From: Chrysophaeum taylorii | Taxonomy: Eukaryota; Sar; Pelagophyceae; Pelagomonadales; Pelagomonadaceae | Length of the DNA stretch: 64,000 bases | Reading direction: 5' to 3' | Assembly (NCBI GenBank): GCA_029834535.1 | Contig: JAQMWT010000036.1 | Location: forward strand, 124,001-188,000 | In this document: positions 20,801-30,339 of the stretch, in pieces | Layout: every line of letters begins with the position of its first letter | Position numbering within the stretch: position 1 is the stretch's first letter | Program-made: the position numbers and the translations under genes | The notes under the pieces: model-generated | What the model saw: only the letters and a program-made list of their open reading frames with translations | Told to the model about the DNA's origin: nothing | Databases searched by the model: none

Positions 20801-22472
20801 GGCTGACTTGCACCTGAATTTAGTCGCCTCGCTCAGTCGAGGCGGCGCCACCAACGTGTCAAGCGCACAGGTGTGCATCTGGGACTTTGAGCTCTTCAAT
20901 CTTATTGGGACATGCGCATCTCCTCTCGACAGAGGGGTCATCCCACGTAACAACGCGGGTCTCAGGCTGCTTCAAAGAAGCGACAAAATGTGGCGAGGGC
21001 GCACTAGCGAGCCGAGCAATCGGTTCGAGCGCATCACCGGACTCGTCTTCCTCTCGCCTTATCCGCTTCTCGCCGGCTGCACGAGCCAGTGCACGGTCCA
21101 CCTCTGGAAAGTCCCCAGCTGCACGATCACATACACACTCGAGTTAAGCTCGCCATTAGCTGGCTTCTTCGTCACGGCGCCTCCGAAGGAAGATGAGACC
21201 GAATCATGTTCGTCGGCAAAGGATCCCATGAAGCAAGCCGGGTTCGCCATCGTCAAAGCTAGCCTCCATGCACATCGACTTACTCCCAAGTCCGCCGAAC
21301 ATGATCCCAATAGCAATAGCAGCAACAACAACAACAACAACAACAATGCGCGTACCTTCCATGCTGTCGTCTCTGGTGGCACAGACGATGGGCACATTCT
21401 GTTTTGGGGTCTCCACGAAGACTTCTTCAGTGCGCTCGAATGCAGCCAGGTCAAGCCGTCGCGGCGGCTGACGTACAACCCATTACGGCATGTGCACGTG
21501 CAGATGGATTGGGCAGATCAGAAGAAATCCAGGCGAAACTCACAAGTCTTTGTGAACGGCGGTCGCTTTAATGTGCAGACGACGCCAGGCGGCTCGAAGA
21601 AAGCCACATGCCGGACCTGGGTGGCTCACGACGACGGTGCGGAAGTAACCCATCTTCAAATCATTCGCCAGCAGCAGATTATTGTCAGTGCGTCGGAGGA
21701 TGGCTTGGCACGCTTGTGGAGCTGGGATGGGGCCCTCGTCGGGCAGCTAGACGTCAACATGCCACTCGGCGCGCCTCGATGTTTCCTAAATTCAGGCGAA
21801 CAATTAACCACCGCCTGGAAGTTCCATCCCACACCCGTGGTGTTGACACTTAAGGACATCAGCGACCCGGATGGTCCCGACATCGCATCGATCCTCACCG
21901 CCGCCAAAGAGGCGGCTGCGAACCCTACGTTGCGCGAGAATGACGACGACAGAGGCTGCACCGACCCACCCGAAACTCCCGCCAATGAATCACGGCAGGT
22001 GGCACAGTTGTCAACGAGTCCGTGGTGTCCGCGTATGGAGTGTGCCGACGATGCTCGCGGTGGCGGCGAGAACCAAAGGTCCTGGGACACCGTCTTTGAT
22101 TGCCTTGTCAACCTGGAAAGAAAAAAAGCGCTGCTGGTAAAAGACGCACCTCGGCGAGACTCTTCCATGATTACCCACAAATCACTACCTCTCAAGGGGA
22201 AGCACTGGCGCACGCGCGAGCGGAATCCCGTCCCGTTCTCCCGGCTCACACCCGAGCTCTCTGATCTCGGGCTTTCTCACAGCCAGTCGCAGCCAACACT
22301 TTCCACTAGTGGCAGACGCGTGTGTATTTCTCGCTCAGTCCGTGACGTTGCTAAGCGCCGAGCTGTTCCCGTGCCTCGTGCGGGGCCCTACGAGCGCAAG
22401 ACGCCCTTTCCAGATAATGATGCGCGCCCGCTCGCCCGAATCACGCAGTTGACGCACATGGGGCTGCTCTAG
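17892..22472 (+). CDS. Large EF-hand/WD40-repeat protein
   Basis: One uninterrupted frame of 1526 residues. An EF-hand-like loop lies near residue 92 (DLRGDGALTWDDF) inside a helical N-terminal region. Many WD-type beta-propeller units follow, seen from their closing strands: LLVTGSADGYISVWNS, HLVTADVSGHVVVWNLP, VSTQRVCVWNAKNG, VVSGGTDDGHILFWGL and IVSASEDGLARLWSWDG; probably two propellers. Low-complexity inserts include Ser/Thr-rich residues about 830-970 and an Asn run encoded by AAC repeats near 21326. An EF-hand followed by double WD40 propellers is the layout of WDR49/WDR64/WDY-type proteins, associated with motile cilia in animals. A possible short intron near 20214 (GTACGT) is in-frame only with an acceptor at 20261. 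Scaffold role is inferred. Confidence 0.8.
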   Translation: MTRISASQQLSDLIANISIEELRAQWKAIAQTSSQRASPIRCRARADDIGALQAQDFLVLLNRFVASRAPHDAQEEMEWAAAALDMFGQMDLRGDGALTWDDFATFVMDLDVSLAAPSGDAETVEESDNGTEPLQSAVHRIRRYQPVDDGIMNEDCPHGLRKLEYMPFPIHRVLAIPRGVNGSELVHIITPDMPPRICATLRHHSAYRAHNVLTATSIPCTKNVVTASSVRMDAHYLTLWSLPTGCTLQIGPRTSIDGKYTRREGTLLPVLVHRTETPSPQSTVFASREGILFSGGEVSGLVFEWELVGFERHGEPTALRQIRASRLHTFGITSIIEVERRDDAKNLLVTGSADGYISVWNSNDRIHQMEPAPNADIDLQQPQATSRGQHQQQSAVAAEKSTVTQGCSSGSFGIKSRKELEPLIQLSAHATGPGKLVFSHDHGLLFSTGRLNSKDASMGPTSVLVWKFMESLAAGFRRQIHKSLHRHQAHIADMVEVRMESHLVTADVSGHVVVWNLPNLDIHQQFVTSSTPNICCAHFPVVTLAADAPAASRAGRSLIILTNVGVDSDGVVVNPPATLMVSTDCIKAYPCKLNVIKEPLILAHYDPHMCVFVVVSTQRVCVWNAKNGRLKSQVEAALLLGGDDAEFAAAQATATDSDCRIKKASETLEDRDTSPPEIVAACVSATGRKLVVGDDRGGLHVCMLPPGDHRPFRTKALDPHEGSSTTLSFLDSCGAVLSAGSDGIIGIHDEAEPSGYEAGDPTNGILARSVRVRDVRLFSSVLPSSFSFEQFSLNNTFAPGRNRLSTLAGDQRRRVHHTGSFRGQATHTDGQSSEHNENAAKRYSSSFGVLPTFKGRALLPRANSPEAHPQWHRAQGRGASVRRNSESGQHSIDSSTHDSENAADETSGLTTQESSSTYSSDAEGDGVGDDSAWAATTEADDSPPSAKRPSMAQSDTLGANLVNHEVLYATADLHLNLVASLSRGGATNVSSAQVCIWDFELFNLIGTCASPLDRGVIPRNNAGLRLLQRSDKMWRGRTSEPSNRFERITGLVFLSPYPLLAGCTSQCTVHLWKVPSCTITYTLELSSPLAGFFVTAPPKEDETESCSSAKDPMKQAGFAIVKASLHAHRLTPKSAEHDPNSNSSNNNNNNNNARTFHAVVSGGTDDGHILFWGLHEDFFSALECSQVKPSRRLTYNPLRHVHVQMDWADQKKSRRNSQVFVNGGRFNVQTTPGGSKKATCRTWVAHDDGAEVTHLQIIRQQQIIVSASEDGLARLWSWDGALVGQLDVNMPLGAPRCFLNSGEQLTTAWKFHPTPVVLTLKDISDPDGPDIASILTAAKEAAANPTLRENDDDRGCTDPPETPANESRQVAQLSTSPWCPRMECADDARGGGENQRSWDTVFDCLVNLERKKALLVKDAPRRDSSMITHKSLPLKGKHWRTRERNPVPFSRLTPELSDLGLSHSQSQPTLSTSGRRVCISRSVRDVAKRRAVPVPRAGPYERKTPFPDNDARPLARITQLTHMGLL

Positions 22473-22871
22473 TAGGCATTCTAGCGTGAACAAGCATTCG
22501 GGCGGCGAACAGATATCGAGGCCTCGGCTGGTATACTTGGTTGGCCTAATTCCCATATCACTGGAGTGCCCCACCCTCTTAGGACTGAGCAAATAAGCCC
22601 GCGCCACAAAAAAAAATAGATATTTCGGGTTTTGGGTAAGGAAGGCTTGGAATACTCCTCTAACATCACGGGAAAATACCATCTCTTTATTCCACCTTGC
22701 TGTGAGGTCTTGTGTTGGGGCAGCCGCAGAATTCCCAGCACGCAGGAAGGCCGCCGGAAACAAAGCCGAGGGGTTTATCGGCCGGGAGCGCGCACCGACT
22801 CGCCAGATTGGCGTTGAGCGACGATCGATCCGAGTTTCGGCACCTACCTGCTTTGAACAAGAAGTTGGGAA

Positions 22872-22994
22872 GATCGCAGCGCCGCGGTGCATGCACGGGG
22901 AACCTTCCGTGGCAGCCATACCCTTACCCTGCTGTCGAGATCGCAGCACCGCGGCGCCATGCACGGGGAGCCTTCGGGGAAGCTTCCGTGGCAA
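22872..22994 (+). repeat. Two diverged copies of a ~45-bp repeat upstream of the RING gene
   Basis: Copies near 22872-22914 and 22938-22994 share GATCGCAGC-CCGCGG and GCATGCACGGGGA-CCTTC, spaced about 66 bases. They lie in the 5' region of the next gene and probably form part of its leader or promoter. Confidence 0.6.
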
Positions 22995-23106
22995 TAAGAA
23001 CCTTCTGAGAAGCGCTCGAGCGAGGGTAATACGCGAGCGTGGAGTGGTTCGGGTGCCGTCCGGCGACGTGCAAGTGATAAAGGAGAGCAAGCGCGAGAAA
23101 GGGAGC

Positions 23107-24690
23107 ATGCGCAACAAGGAGGTGGAAACAACCGGGGAGGATAGCCGGTCCAGAGGGCGGCGCCGCGGAAGAGGCGCAGGTAACAAGTGGTGGCACACGT
23201 TGCGGGAGACGGATCCGATCTCGCTCGAGCCGCTGCGAAAGCTGAAAATCGAACCGTTCTCGCTCGTGGAGGGCGATCATAGTTACCGGTTTGACGGGCG
23301 CGTGTTGGCTGCGTACCTGATTGCGTCAGAGCAGTTCGTTAACCCTTTGACGCGGCGCGAGCTTGGGCTCGCCGACTGCGCGCGGCTCGACGCTCATTTA
23401 GCGGCGCACAACGTGGCATCGCAGTCGGTCGCTCGCGCCTGGGAGCTCAGTCGCGAACGCGGACCGTGTACCGAGCGCGACCGGCTGCGGACCGAGGCGC
23501 GCGAGGTGATGCGCTCCCTTTTTGGACGAGGGGAGACGATCAGGAGCCAGCTCGAGGCGACCTCTGAGGAGGCAGCCGCGACCGTCGGCGCCGGAGGCGT
23601 CACCGTAATCGACGACGATGTTCTGTTCGCGAGCGAACCCCCCCGAGCCCCGGCGCCCGCCGTAGCCGGCGATCGACCGTCGGAGGTGGAGGCATTCCCC
23701 GCGCTCGAGGCGTCGGCGCGTCCGATATCGTCGGCGTCGGCGTGGGCGCGACAGCGCGCTCGCCAGGAAGAGCCGTGGCTCGCTACGCGCCGCGCGGCCC
23801 AAGCTGAGGCTCGGCGCGCCGCCGACGCCGCGCGTCGAGCCGAGGAAACGGTCCGCACGCAGCGCGATTCGCGCGCGCGGCGCCTCGCCGAGGCGTTCGG
23901 CGTTCGCGCGACCCACGACGACGCGCGCTGGCCCGGCGAGCTGCTGCAGTGGGGTCGCCAGACCCGCGACGACGACGGCGCGATCGGCGTCGAGGCCCTC
24001 CGGCGGCTCGAACGCCGCCTCGCGACCGCTGTCCAGACTGCCAAGCCCGTCGACCTGCCGCCGATCAAGGAAGCCCGTCAGCGCCAGCGCGTCCGCGACC
24101 TCGTCGACTTCTATTGCCTCAGTTCCGACGAGTTCGACGCGGACGTCGACGGTCGCTCGAAATACCTCCGCGTTCGCGCTTCGCGGACGAGCCGCTTCGC
24201 CGGCCCGGCCCGCGTCCCGCGACCGCTCCTCAGCGATGCCGCCGCCAAGGCGCTCCCCCCGCCGTCTAAACCCCGCAACGACCACCCCAAGGCGCGTCGC
24301 ACCGCCGCCCGACCGCGGCGCGAGGCGGCCGTTCCCACCCCGCCAGACGACGCGCCGCCCAAACCCGCGACAACTTTGTGGGACCTCCTCGACGATGACG
24401 ACGCCTCGTCCGGCCCGATGTCTCCCCCGTCATACCAGCGCTCGGAAGAAGACGAGTGCTCCATATGTTTGGGCCGACTGGCGGACGCGCGGGCAGAAGA
24501 CCTCGTCACGCTCACCTGCGGCCACTGCTTCCACACTGCGTGCCTTGGCAGCTGGAGCGACACCGGGCTCGACAAAGCCCCGAGCGCGACCGACCTCCGG
24601 TACGAGCACCTCCTAAAGACCACATCATGCCCTCAGTGCCGCAAACCCCACACGCTCGCGAAAGTCCAGTTGCCGCACGACCGATGGTAA
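23107..24690 (+). CDS. RING-type protein with N-terminal DPISLEP domain and R3H-like region
   Basis: The frame is open from 22702, but the upstream part crosses a DNA repeat and is Arg/Gly-rich, so ATG 23107 is preferred (527 residues). Residues about 34-95 contain TDPISLEPLRKLKIEPF and NPLTRRELG, a U-box/RING-like domain in which calcium-free turns replace zinc. A long Ala/Arg coiled-coil follows. Residues about 325-375 resemble an R3H nucleic-acid-binding module (RVRDLVDFYCLSSDEFD). The C terminus is a zinc RING: CSICLGRL, CGHCFHTACL and CPQC, with an insert of about 27 residues before the last cysteine pair. It is probably an E3 ubiquitin ligase that binds RNA or single-stranded DNA. The combination is not one I can assign to a named family. 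Confidence 0.65.
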   Translation: MRNKEVETTGEDSRSRGRRRGRGAGNKWWHTLRETDPISLEPLRKLKIEPFSLVEGDHSYRFDGRVLAAYLIASEQFVNPLTRRELGLADCARLDAHLAAHNVASQSVARAWELSRERGPCTERDRLRTEAREVMRSLFGRGETIRSQLEATSEEAAATVGAGGVTVIDDDVLFASEPPRAPAPAVAGDRPSEVEAFPALEASARPISSASAWARQRARQEEPWLATRRAAQAEARRAADAARRAEETVRTQRDSRARRLAEAFGVRATHDDARWPGELLQWGRQTRDDDGAIGVEALRRLERRLATAVQTAKPVDLPPIKEARQRQRVRDLVDFYCLSSDEFDADVDGRSKYLRVRASRTSRFAGPARVPRPLLSDAAAKALPPPSKPRNDHPKARRTAARPRREAAVPTPPDDAPPKPATTLWDLLDDDDASSGPMSPPSYQRSEEDECSICLGRLADARAEDLVTLTCGHCFHTACLGSWSDTGLDKAPSATDLRYEHLLKTTSCPQCRKPHTLAKVQLPHDRW

Positions 24691-24753
24691 CAACGTAATA
24701 TTACTTACTCATCAAAAGAACCATCGTCAAGCGCGAGCGAGCTGGGAATCTTG

Positions 24754-25710
24754 ATGAAGCGCCAAGGCGATGAGGAGGAAGGGTCGCGCAAACGACCCAA
24801 GGGGGCGGTCGAGGTGAGCGAGGGCAAGCTCTTTCAGTTATGGGGCAAGGGCTACACCAAGGAGGAGCGCGCGGCGATGCAGCTCGACGAGACCGCGGTG
24901 TACTCCGTGACCGACGGTCCGTGTCCGTCGACCCACGCTGCTGATTCGGACGCGCAGCGCGCACGGCGGATCGTATCACGACTCACATGCTCGCTCTCGA
25001 GGGCGCACCGTTCCGGCTCGTTGCCGACGGCTGCGGCTGCGTCGGCGGCAACAGCTTGAGCTTTGGTCGGGCTCTGGCTAAGCAGGGTGGCCGAGTGATG
25101 GCGATCGAACTGGACCCGATTCGATTCGCCATGCTTGAGAACAACGTCCGTGTCTCGGGACTCGTTGAGACGGTGACGTGCGTCTGCGGAGACTCGGCCC
25201 AACTCGTTCTCGACCCAACCGCGCCGCGAGATGCTGGGGCGCAACGGGCGTGGACGGCGCTGCGTGAGGCTGAGGCATGCCCGTTTTTGTTGTTGTCGCC
25301 CACAACCTGCGCGCAGGTTCTCTTTCTCGATCCGCCGTGGGGAGGGAAGCAAGTTGACGTCGCGCCGCCTAATACCGTCGAGCTCGAGATGAGTGGCACC
25401 ACAATCTCCGACCTCTGTCGCAGAGTCGCAACGCCTGACTTTGCCATTCAACACGTTCTGCTCAAGCTCCCACCCAGCTACAAGTTCGACAAACTTAAGG
25501 AGGCACGTCCCTCTACGTCATATTCGCGCTTCGAACCTTTTTTGAGTTTAGGACCTCAGCGACGTCGCCAACGTGGCAGTCGAGACCGCTTATCGCAAAA
25601 TGGTCCTCGTCGTCGTCTCTTTCTCTAAGTCCCTCACGTCGGAGGTGGACGCGCAAGACAAACCACTAGCACCAGCAGCTGCAGCAGTGCCGAGTCCGAG
25701 CAGCAACTAA
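24754..25710 (+). CDS. TGS1: Trimethylguanosine synthase (TGS1-like RNA cap methyltransferase)
   Basis: Three exons, 24754-24916, 24958-25516 and 25560-25710, with introns of 41 and 43 nt, give 291 codons including stop. Splicing restores LFQLWGKGYTKEERAAMQLD, YSVT and RTADRITTHM, the family's N-terminal methylase pattern. The SAM site is ADGCGCVGGN with acidic residue in AIELDP, and the catalytic motif is DPPWGG. The final exon ends VANVAVETAYRKMVLVVVSF plus a low-complexity tail. TGS1 adds two methyl groups to the m7G cap of snRNA, snoRNA and, in some protists, spliced-leader RNA. At 290 residues it is a catalytic-domain-only form. The second splice junction is chosen by phase and is less certain. 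Confidence 0.85.
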
Positions 25711-26161
25711 CCCAAAATCGCCAGGATCCGCACGTATCGGCTTTTTTTGCGCTCATGAACTTTGTTCCCTGCTACCCCCAATGAAAAAAGAACTCGCGAA
25801 TTAATTCGCTTTGGTCCTATGGTGTTGGCCAATTGAGGTATAGCAGCTTGGTTTAAAAGTCCCCACGCATGGGACAACATTATTATTAAAGGAAACACAT
25901 TCAGCGCCGTGCGTCAGGCGAAGACGCGGAAAAAAAAAAAATACCGCTTGTTATTTGGGTGATATCACAAGGAACACACAAGACAGACAAACACACAGGG
26001 AGGCGGCGGCGGCAACACTGCCGCTCAGCTGTTAAGTTGGTAGACGTAAGCGTCAATGCGCCTCGAGAACAGGGCATTTGGGCCGCACACGCAGCAGCTA
26101 CTGAACGGGAAGAATCCGCAATACGAGTCGAGCACCACGAGATAGCACAATCTCCTTCTCA
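25711..26161. other. Convergent intergenic region
   Basis: Between the 3' ends of TGS1 (+) and the small minus-strand gene. A-rich tract at 25928-25941; no gene. Confidence 0.5.
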
Positions 26162-26659
26162 TCACAAATACGGCAACGGTTCGCTCGTACTTCGCCGCAG
26201 ATAGGAATCTGAGGCACCGGGCCACGGTCGACGCTCCATTCGAAAGTGCTCAAACCGCCACTTGAGTTTCGTCAAGACGCCGGGCTTGGCCTTGTTGCGT
26301 TCGTTTCCCCACTTAGGCAAGTTCAATCGTAAGCTTGTTTTCGATGTCGAAAGTTGACCCAGCAAGGAAGTGGAAGAAGAGGTCTTCAAAGCAGAGGAGT
26401 CCTTCGAAGCAGAAGATTCCCTCAAAGAAAGACGCGACGTGGGTTTCGACGACTCGGCGTCGTCGTCGGCGGTCGCATCTTTCAACTCATCACCTGGACC
26501 TTTGTCTGATTCGTTACGCTCCTTCGACGTCCCACGTCGTTTACACACGACGATATCAGGAACGTCTGGCTCATCGTGCAACAGGAGTGAATAGGACGTC
26601 GACTGGCTCACAAGAGTGTCGCATTCGACGAGGCAGCACGTACCAAACACGTTGCCCAT
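26162..26659 (-). CDS. Hypothetical protein with possible N-myristoyl/palmitoyl start
   Basis: The frame is open from 26773, but the ATG at 26659 gives MGNVFGTCC, with Gly2 and nearby cysteines as in dually acylated membrane-tethered proteins; this start (165 residues) is preferred. A short hydrophobic stretch (STSYSLLLHDEPDVPDIVVC) is followed by a charged, Ser/Thr/Lys-rich, probably disordered region with repeated S-L-K-T-S-S patterns. No domain is recognised. Codon positions look coding, but without a homologue this remains a prediction. Its upstream region contains no other gene for more than 600 bases. Confidence 0.45.
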   Translation of the reverse strand: MGNVFGTCCLVECDTLVSQSTSYSLLLHDEPDVPDIVVCKRRGTSKERNESDKGPGDELKDATADDDAESSKPTSRLSLRESSASKDSSALKTSSSTSLLGQLSTSKTSLRLNLPKWGNERNKAKPGVLTKLKWRFEHFRMERRPWPGASDSYLRRSTSEPLPYL

Positions 26660-27321
26660 GGCGTTTGAAGCAACACAACCGGACTCGCGACAAGATTGGT
26701 CAGCGAGGTAAGCTTTCTTACAAGGTGTGCGTGCGGCGCATCCACGCCCCGAACGTCTTCGCCGTCGAGCCATAGTTGCGCAGATCAGCGAACTGCGTCG
26801 AGGTTCGGTGGACGACTAAAAAATTGTCGCTGGTCACGACGCGCCACTCGCGCCGGTTACTTTCACTTCACTGTAGGAGAAGCAGTTTGGACTCGAAATA
26901 TCCTATTTACACGTGGCATGGTGCAGATCGTGTATGTTTTCTAGGAAATGGTGTAACGTTTTGTTGGACCTTGCTTCGTTATCCTAAGGGTTACCCTCTC
27001 AAGTCAACTCGCGAAGATCGTTAGGCTCACACTTTATTTTTACCAATCCCCCATACATCTGCTTTTTTATGATATATAAATGATATGTTTATGCATCGGT
27101 ATCTTGCTATGCTACCCAGTACCCATATCCTGTTGATGGCGTTGGCCGTCGTCGCCAGCTCAGATTCTCAGTATGTTGGAGACTAAACGGATCACAAAAA
27201 CAGGAAGTTCAATGTGCGTCTTCCCGTCTGTGGTTGGTTGGGTTTGATTTTCTGAGAGATCATAATTTTTCGGGACGTTGGAACGGCTCAGCCAATGACG
27301 GTATATGATATATCTATACAA
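26660..27321. other. AT-rich intergenic stretch
   Basis: No exon supported; AT-rich stretch (27030-27120) precedes the Helitron relics. Confidence 0.5.
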
Positions 27322-28472
27322 GTGCAGGCCAGTAAGTTCACCTACTCCCAATCTCTAACCCCAGCAAGTTCACTGTTTCTGTTAAGTTCACCTAGTCCCA
27401 ATCTCTAACCCCAGCAAATTCGGCGTAAACCCAATCTCTAACCCCAGTAAGTTCGGCGTAAACTCACACCCACTCTCCTTTGAGCTCGTCGCTCTCACCC
27501 CCGCCAAGCTGCTTTGATCCGCACACGCCGCTACCCTTTTAGTTTACTCTAAGAGCCCCCGTGGTCTCAGTAAGTTCACCTGGTCACTTAGTTCACCTAG
27601 TCCCAATCTCAAACCCCAGTAAGTTCACCTGGTCCCAGTAAGTTCACCTACAGTGCGCGTGTAGACGCCGGGAGGGGGCTTATCGGTATTGCGGAGCACG
27701 TGTGAGGTAGGGTGGAGTCGTCGACTCAGAAGAGCATATTCTCGGGGTTGCCGATCGACAGAGAGCCACGTAGAGCTGGACGTGACAGTAGACGGGCTTG
27801 TGGGCAAGAGGACGCCGACCTCGCGGGGCGTCTGGCCCTGGCTCTTGGTGATCGTTTGGCGTCGGCGGGCCTTACGGGATACAGGTTGGAGAAGCCTCGG
27901 TGACAACGACACGATCGATCATGTATCTGGTACCGTTGCAGTGGCCGTGCGACGGGTCGAGGTTGCGAAGACTTTAAGCTCGCGATCAAAGTCAGCATGC
28001 TGTTGGTTGTCAGGGAGTTGAAAACTCTACTGTAAAGAGCGAGGCGTCGTCTTCCGACCCAGCCTAGTCAGCCGAAAAGAACTCCGACGCCTCGTCTCCG
28101 GGAAAAAAAGGCCGCGGTCATGCGCGCGTTGTCAGCATCGACAACATTGTTTCGACGGGGCGTGAGAATGGCGCGCTGAAAGAGCCGCCGCGGCTCGTGG
28201 AAATAGTCTGCGAGGTCGCCGTAGACGGCTTGGAGGATCACTGTCTGGCTCTCGCGCCAACATTGTTTCGACGGGGCGTGAGAATGGCGCGCTGGCTAAA
28301 AGAGCCGCCGCGGGTCGTGGAAATAGTCTGCGAGGTCGCCGTAGACGGCTTGGAGGATCACTGTCTGGCTCTCGCGCCTACCTGATCCTTACTCTCGCGC
28401 CTACCTGATCCTTACCCTAAATCGAGGGACAAACAAACAGACAGACAAACATCTGTCGATTAGTAGTTAGGA
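27322..28472 (-). mobile_element. Helitron-type element relic, copy A (Pif1-like helicase C terminus)
   Basis: Read on the minus strand, three helicase blocks occur in order but with gaps and frameshifts: YGDLADYFHDPRRLFQRAIL near 28240-28190 and again near 28380-28300 (internal ~118-bp duplication), LRNLDPSHGHCNGTRYMIDR near 27990-27915, and KSQGQTPREVGVLLP near 27860-27800. These are the late motifs of Pif1-like helicases carried by Helitrons. The low-coordinate flank is an array of near-identical AGTAAGTTCACCTGGTCCC units. No intact frame remains. The HUH Rep domain is absent. Confidence 0.7.
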
Positions 28473-29512
28473 CAAGTGCAGGCCAGTAAGTTCGCCAGTA
28501 AGTTCACCTGGTCCCAATCTCTAACCCCAGTAAGTTCACCTGGTCCCAGTAAGTTCACCTAGTCCCAATCTCTAACCCCAGTAAGTTCGGCGTAAGCCCA
28601 CTCGTGCTCACATCCACTCACCCCACTCTCCTTCGAGCTCGTCGCTCTCACCTCCGCCAAAAGCTGCTTTGATCCGCACACGCCGCTAGCCCTTGCGTTC
28701 ACTCTAAAAACCCCAGTAAGTTCACTTGGTCCCAGTAAGTTCACCTGGTCACTAAGTTCACCTAGTCCCAATCTCAAACCCCAGTAAGTTCACCTGGTCC
28801 CAGTAAGTTCACCTACAGTGCGCGTGTAGACGCCGGGAGGGGGCTTATCGGTATTGCGCAGCACGTGTGGGGTAGGGTGGAGTCGTCGACCCAGAGAGCA
28901 TATCCTCGGGTTGCCGATCGACAGAGAGCCACGTAGAGCTGGACGTGGCAGAAGACGGGCTTGGGCAAGAGGACGCCGACCTCGCGGGGCGTCTGGCCCT
29001 GGCTCTTGTTGATCGTTTGGCGTCGGCGGGCCTTAGGGATACAGGTTGGAGGAGCCTCGGTGACAACGACACGATCGATCATGTATCTGGTACCGTTGCA
29101 GTGGCCGTGCGACGGGTCGAGGTTGCGAAGACTTTAAGCTCGCGATCAAAGTCAGCATGCCGTTGGTTGTCAGGGAGTTGAAAACTCTACTGTAAAGAGC
29201 GAGGCGTCGTCTTCCGACCCAGCCTAGTCAGCCGAAAAGAACTCCGACGCCTCGTCTCCGGGAAAAAAAGGCCGCAGTCATGCGCGCGTTGTCAGCATCG
29301 ACAACATCGTTTCGACGGGGCGTGAGAATGGCGCGCTGAAAGAGCCGCCGCGGGTCGTGGAAATAGTCTGCGAGGTCGCCGTAGACGGCTTGGAGGATCA
29401 CTGTCTGGCTCTCGCGCCTACCTGATCCTTACTCTCGCGCCTACCTGATCCTTACCCTAAATCGAGGGACAAACAAACAGACAGACAAACATCTGTCGAT
29501 TAGTAGTTAGGA
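28473..29512 (-). mobile_element. Helitron-type element relic, copy B (direct tandem repeat of copy A)
   Basis: It starts with the same CAAGTGCAGGCCAGTAAGTTC as copy A (trimmed here) and ends with the same CAGACAGACAAACATCTGTC stretch. It carries the same helicase blocks (near 29400, 29130 and 29020; TINKSQGQTPREVG is clearer than in copy A) and lacks copy A's internal duplication. Very high identity over about 1 kb shows that the tandem duplication is recent. Also contains the GTAAGTTCACC array (about 28480-28815). Confidence 0.7.
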
Positions 29513-30300
29513 CTTGCAGAAAACAAATGAATGATAAAACCTTGGGTAAATATCACATAAAATCTTTGTGTTTGAAAAAGTTAATTGAGGAAGCAAAAGA
29601 GAAAAGCAAAAGAGAAAAGCAGAAAACGAGAGGAGACCGAGATTACGAAACCGGGGTGAGGAAGCCAAACTTGACGTATGAAGATGAAGCGAGTGGAGCG
29701 GAGCTCGAGGTCGGAGAAGAAGGAATAGCACCAATCATCTTTACACAAGTTAGTTCGTTCGCCCGTACGCTTTTTTGGCTTCGATCTCGCGCAAAAAATT
29801 CGAAAAAGCATGGCCAGTTTGCTTTTATGTTATTCTTTCCATGGAAGGCAACTCTGAGGCTCAAATAAGTAGGGAAGTTAGTTTGTGTATGAGACCCAAA
29901 GCGCAGAAAGTACGTTTTTAAGAAGAGAGGGGCCTTAGACTTGTAACACACATGTGTACCAACACCGCAGGTAGCATGTAGTGGAAAAAGTTAGGTAGCT
30001 AAACGTGACCCACCCAGCAAAAAGTACGTCCAGCCAGATACCACCGTAGCCATTTAAGTGTCCTCGCTATGCTAGTACATGGTCGTTGTCGAACATCGTC
30101 GCAAAGGCGGTTTGGGAAAGTACCTGCCAGCGTAAATGTCATCGGTATTGTGTTTTCTAGATCGCCGTCTGAGGTTCGGACCTGGCCGTTGTGATTGATG
30201 TCATATGATCGCCTTTACTGTGCCGGGTAACATTTATGCCCAAGTATCCCTTCAGCGTATTCTCGGTCCTAAGTGGGTTTAGCTACCATACTGGCCGGTT
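29513..30300. other. Unassigned stretch
   Basis: One plus-strand frame (29527-29868, 113 codons, Lys/Glu-rich) is open but AT-rich and unlike the local genes in composition; it may be retroelement-derived. No gene is claimed. Confidence 0.35.
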
Positions 30301-30339
30301 AGCACCCGTAAAGCCTGCGCGGAGATGGGGTTCGCTCGG

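Noticed and set aside
25283-25316. 34-nt intron in TGS1 ahead of the DPPWGG motif
   Set aside because: Its removal breaks the frame, and the retained residues PFLLLS fit the family pattern before the catalytic motif.
27330-28815. CRISPR-like array
   Set aside because: Units are tandem without unique spacers, and the DNA is eukaryotic with Helitron remnants.
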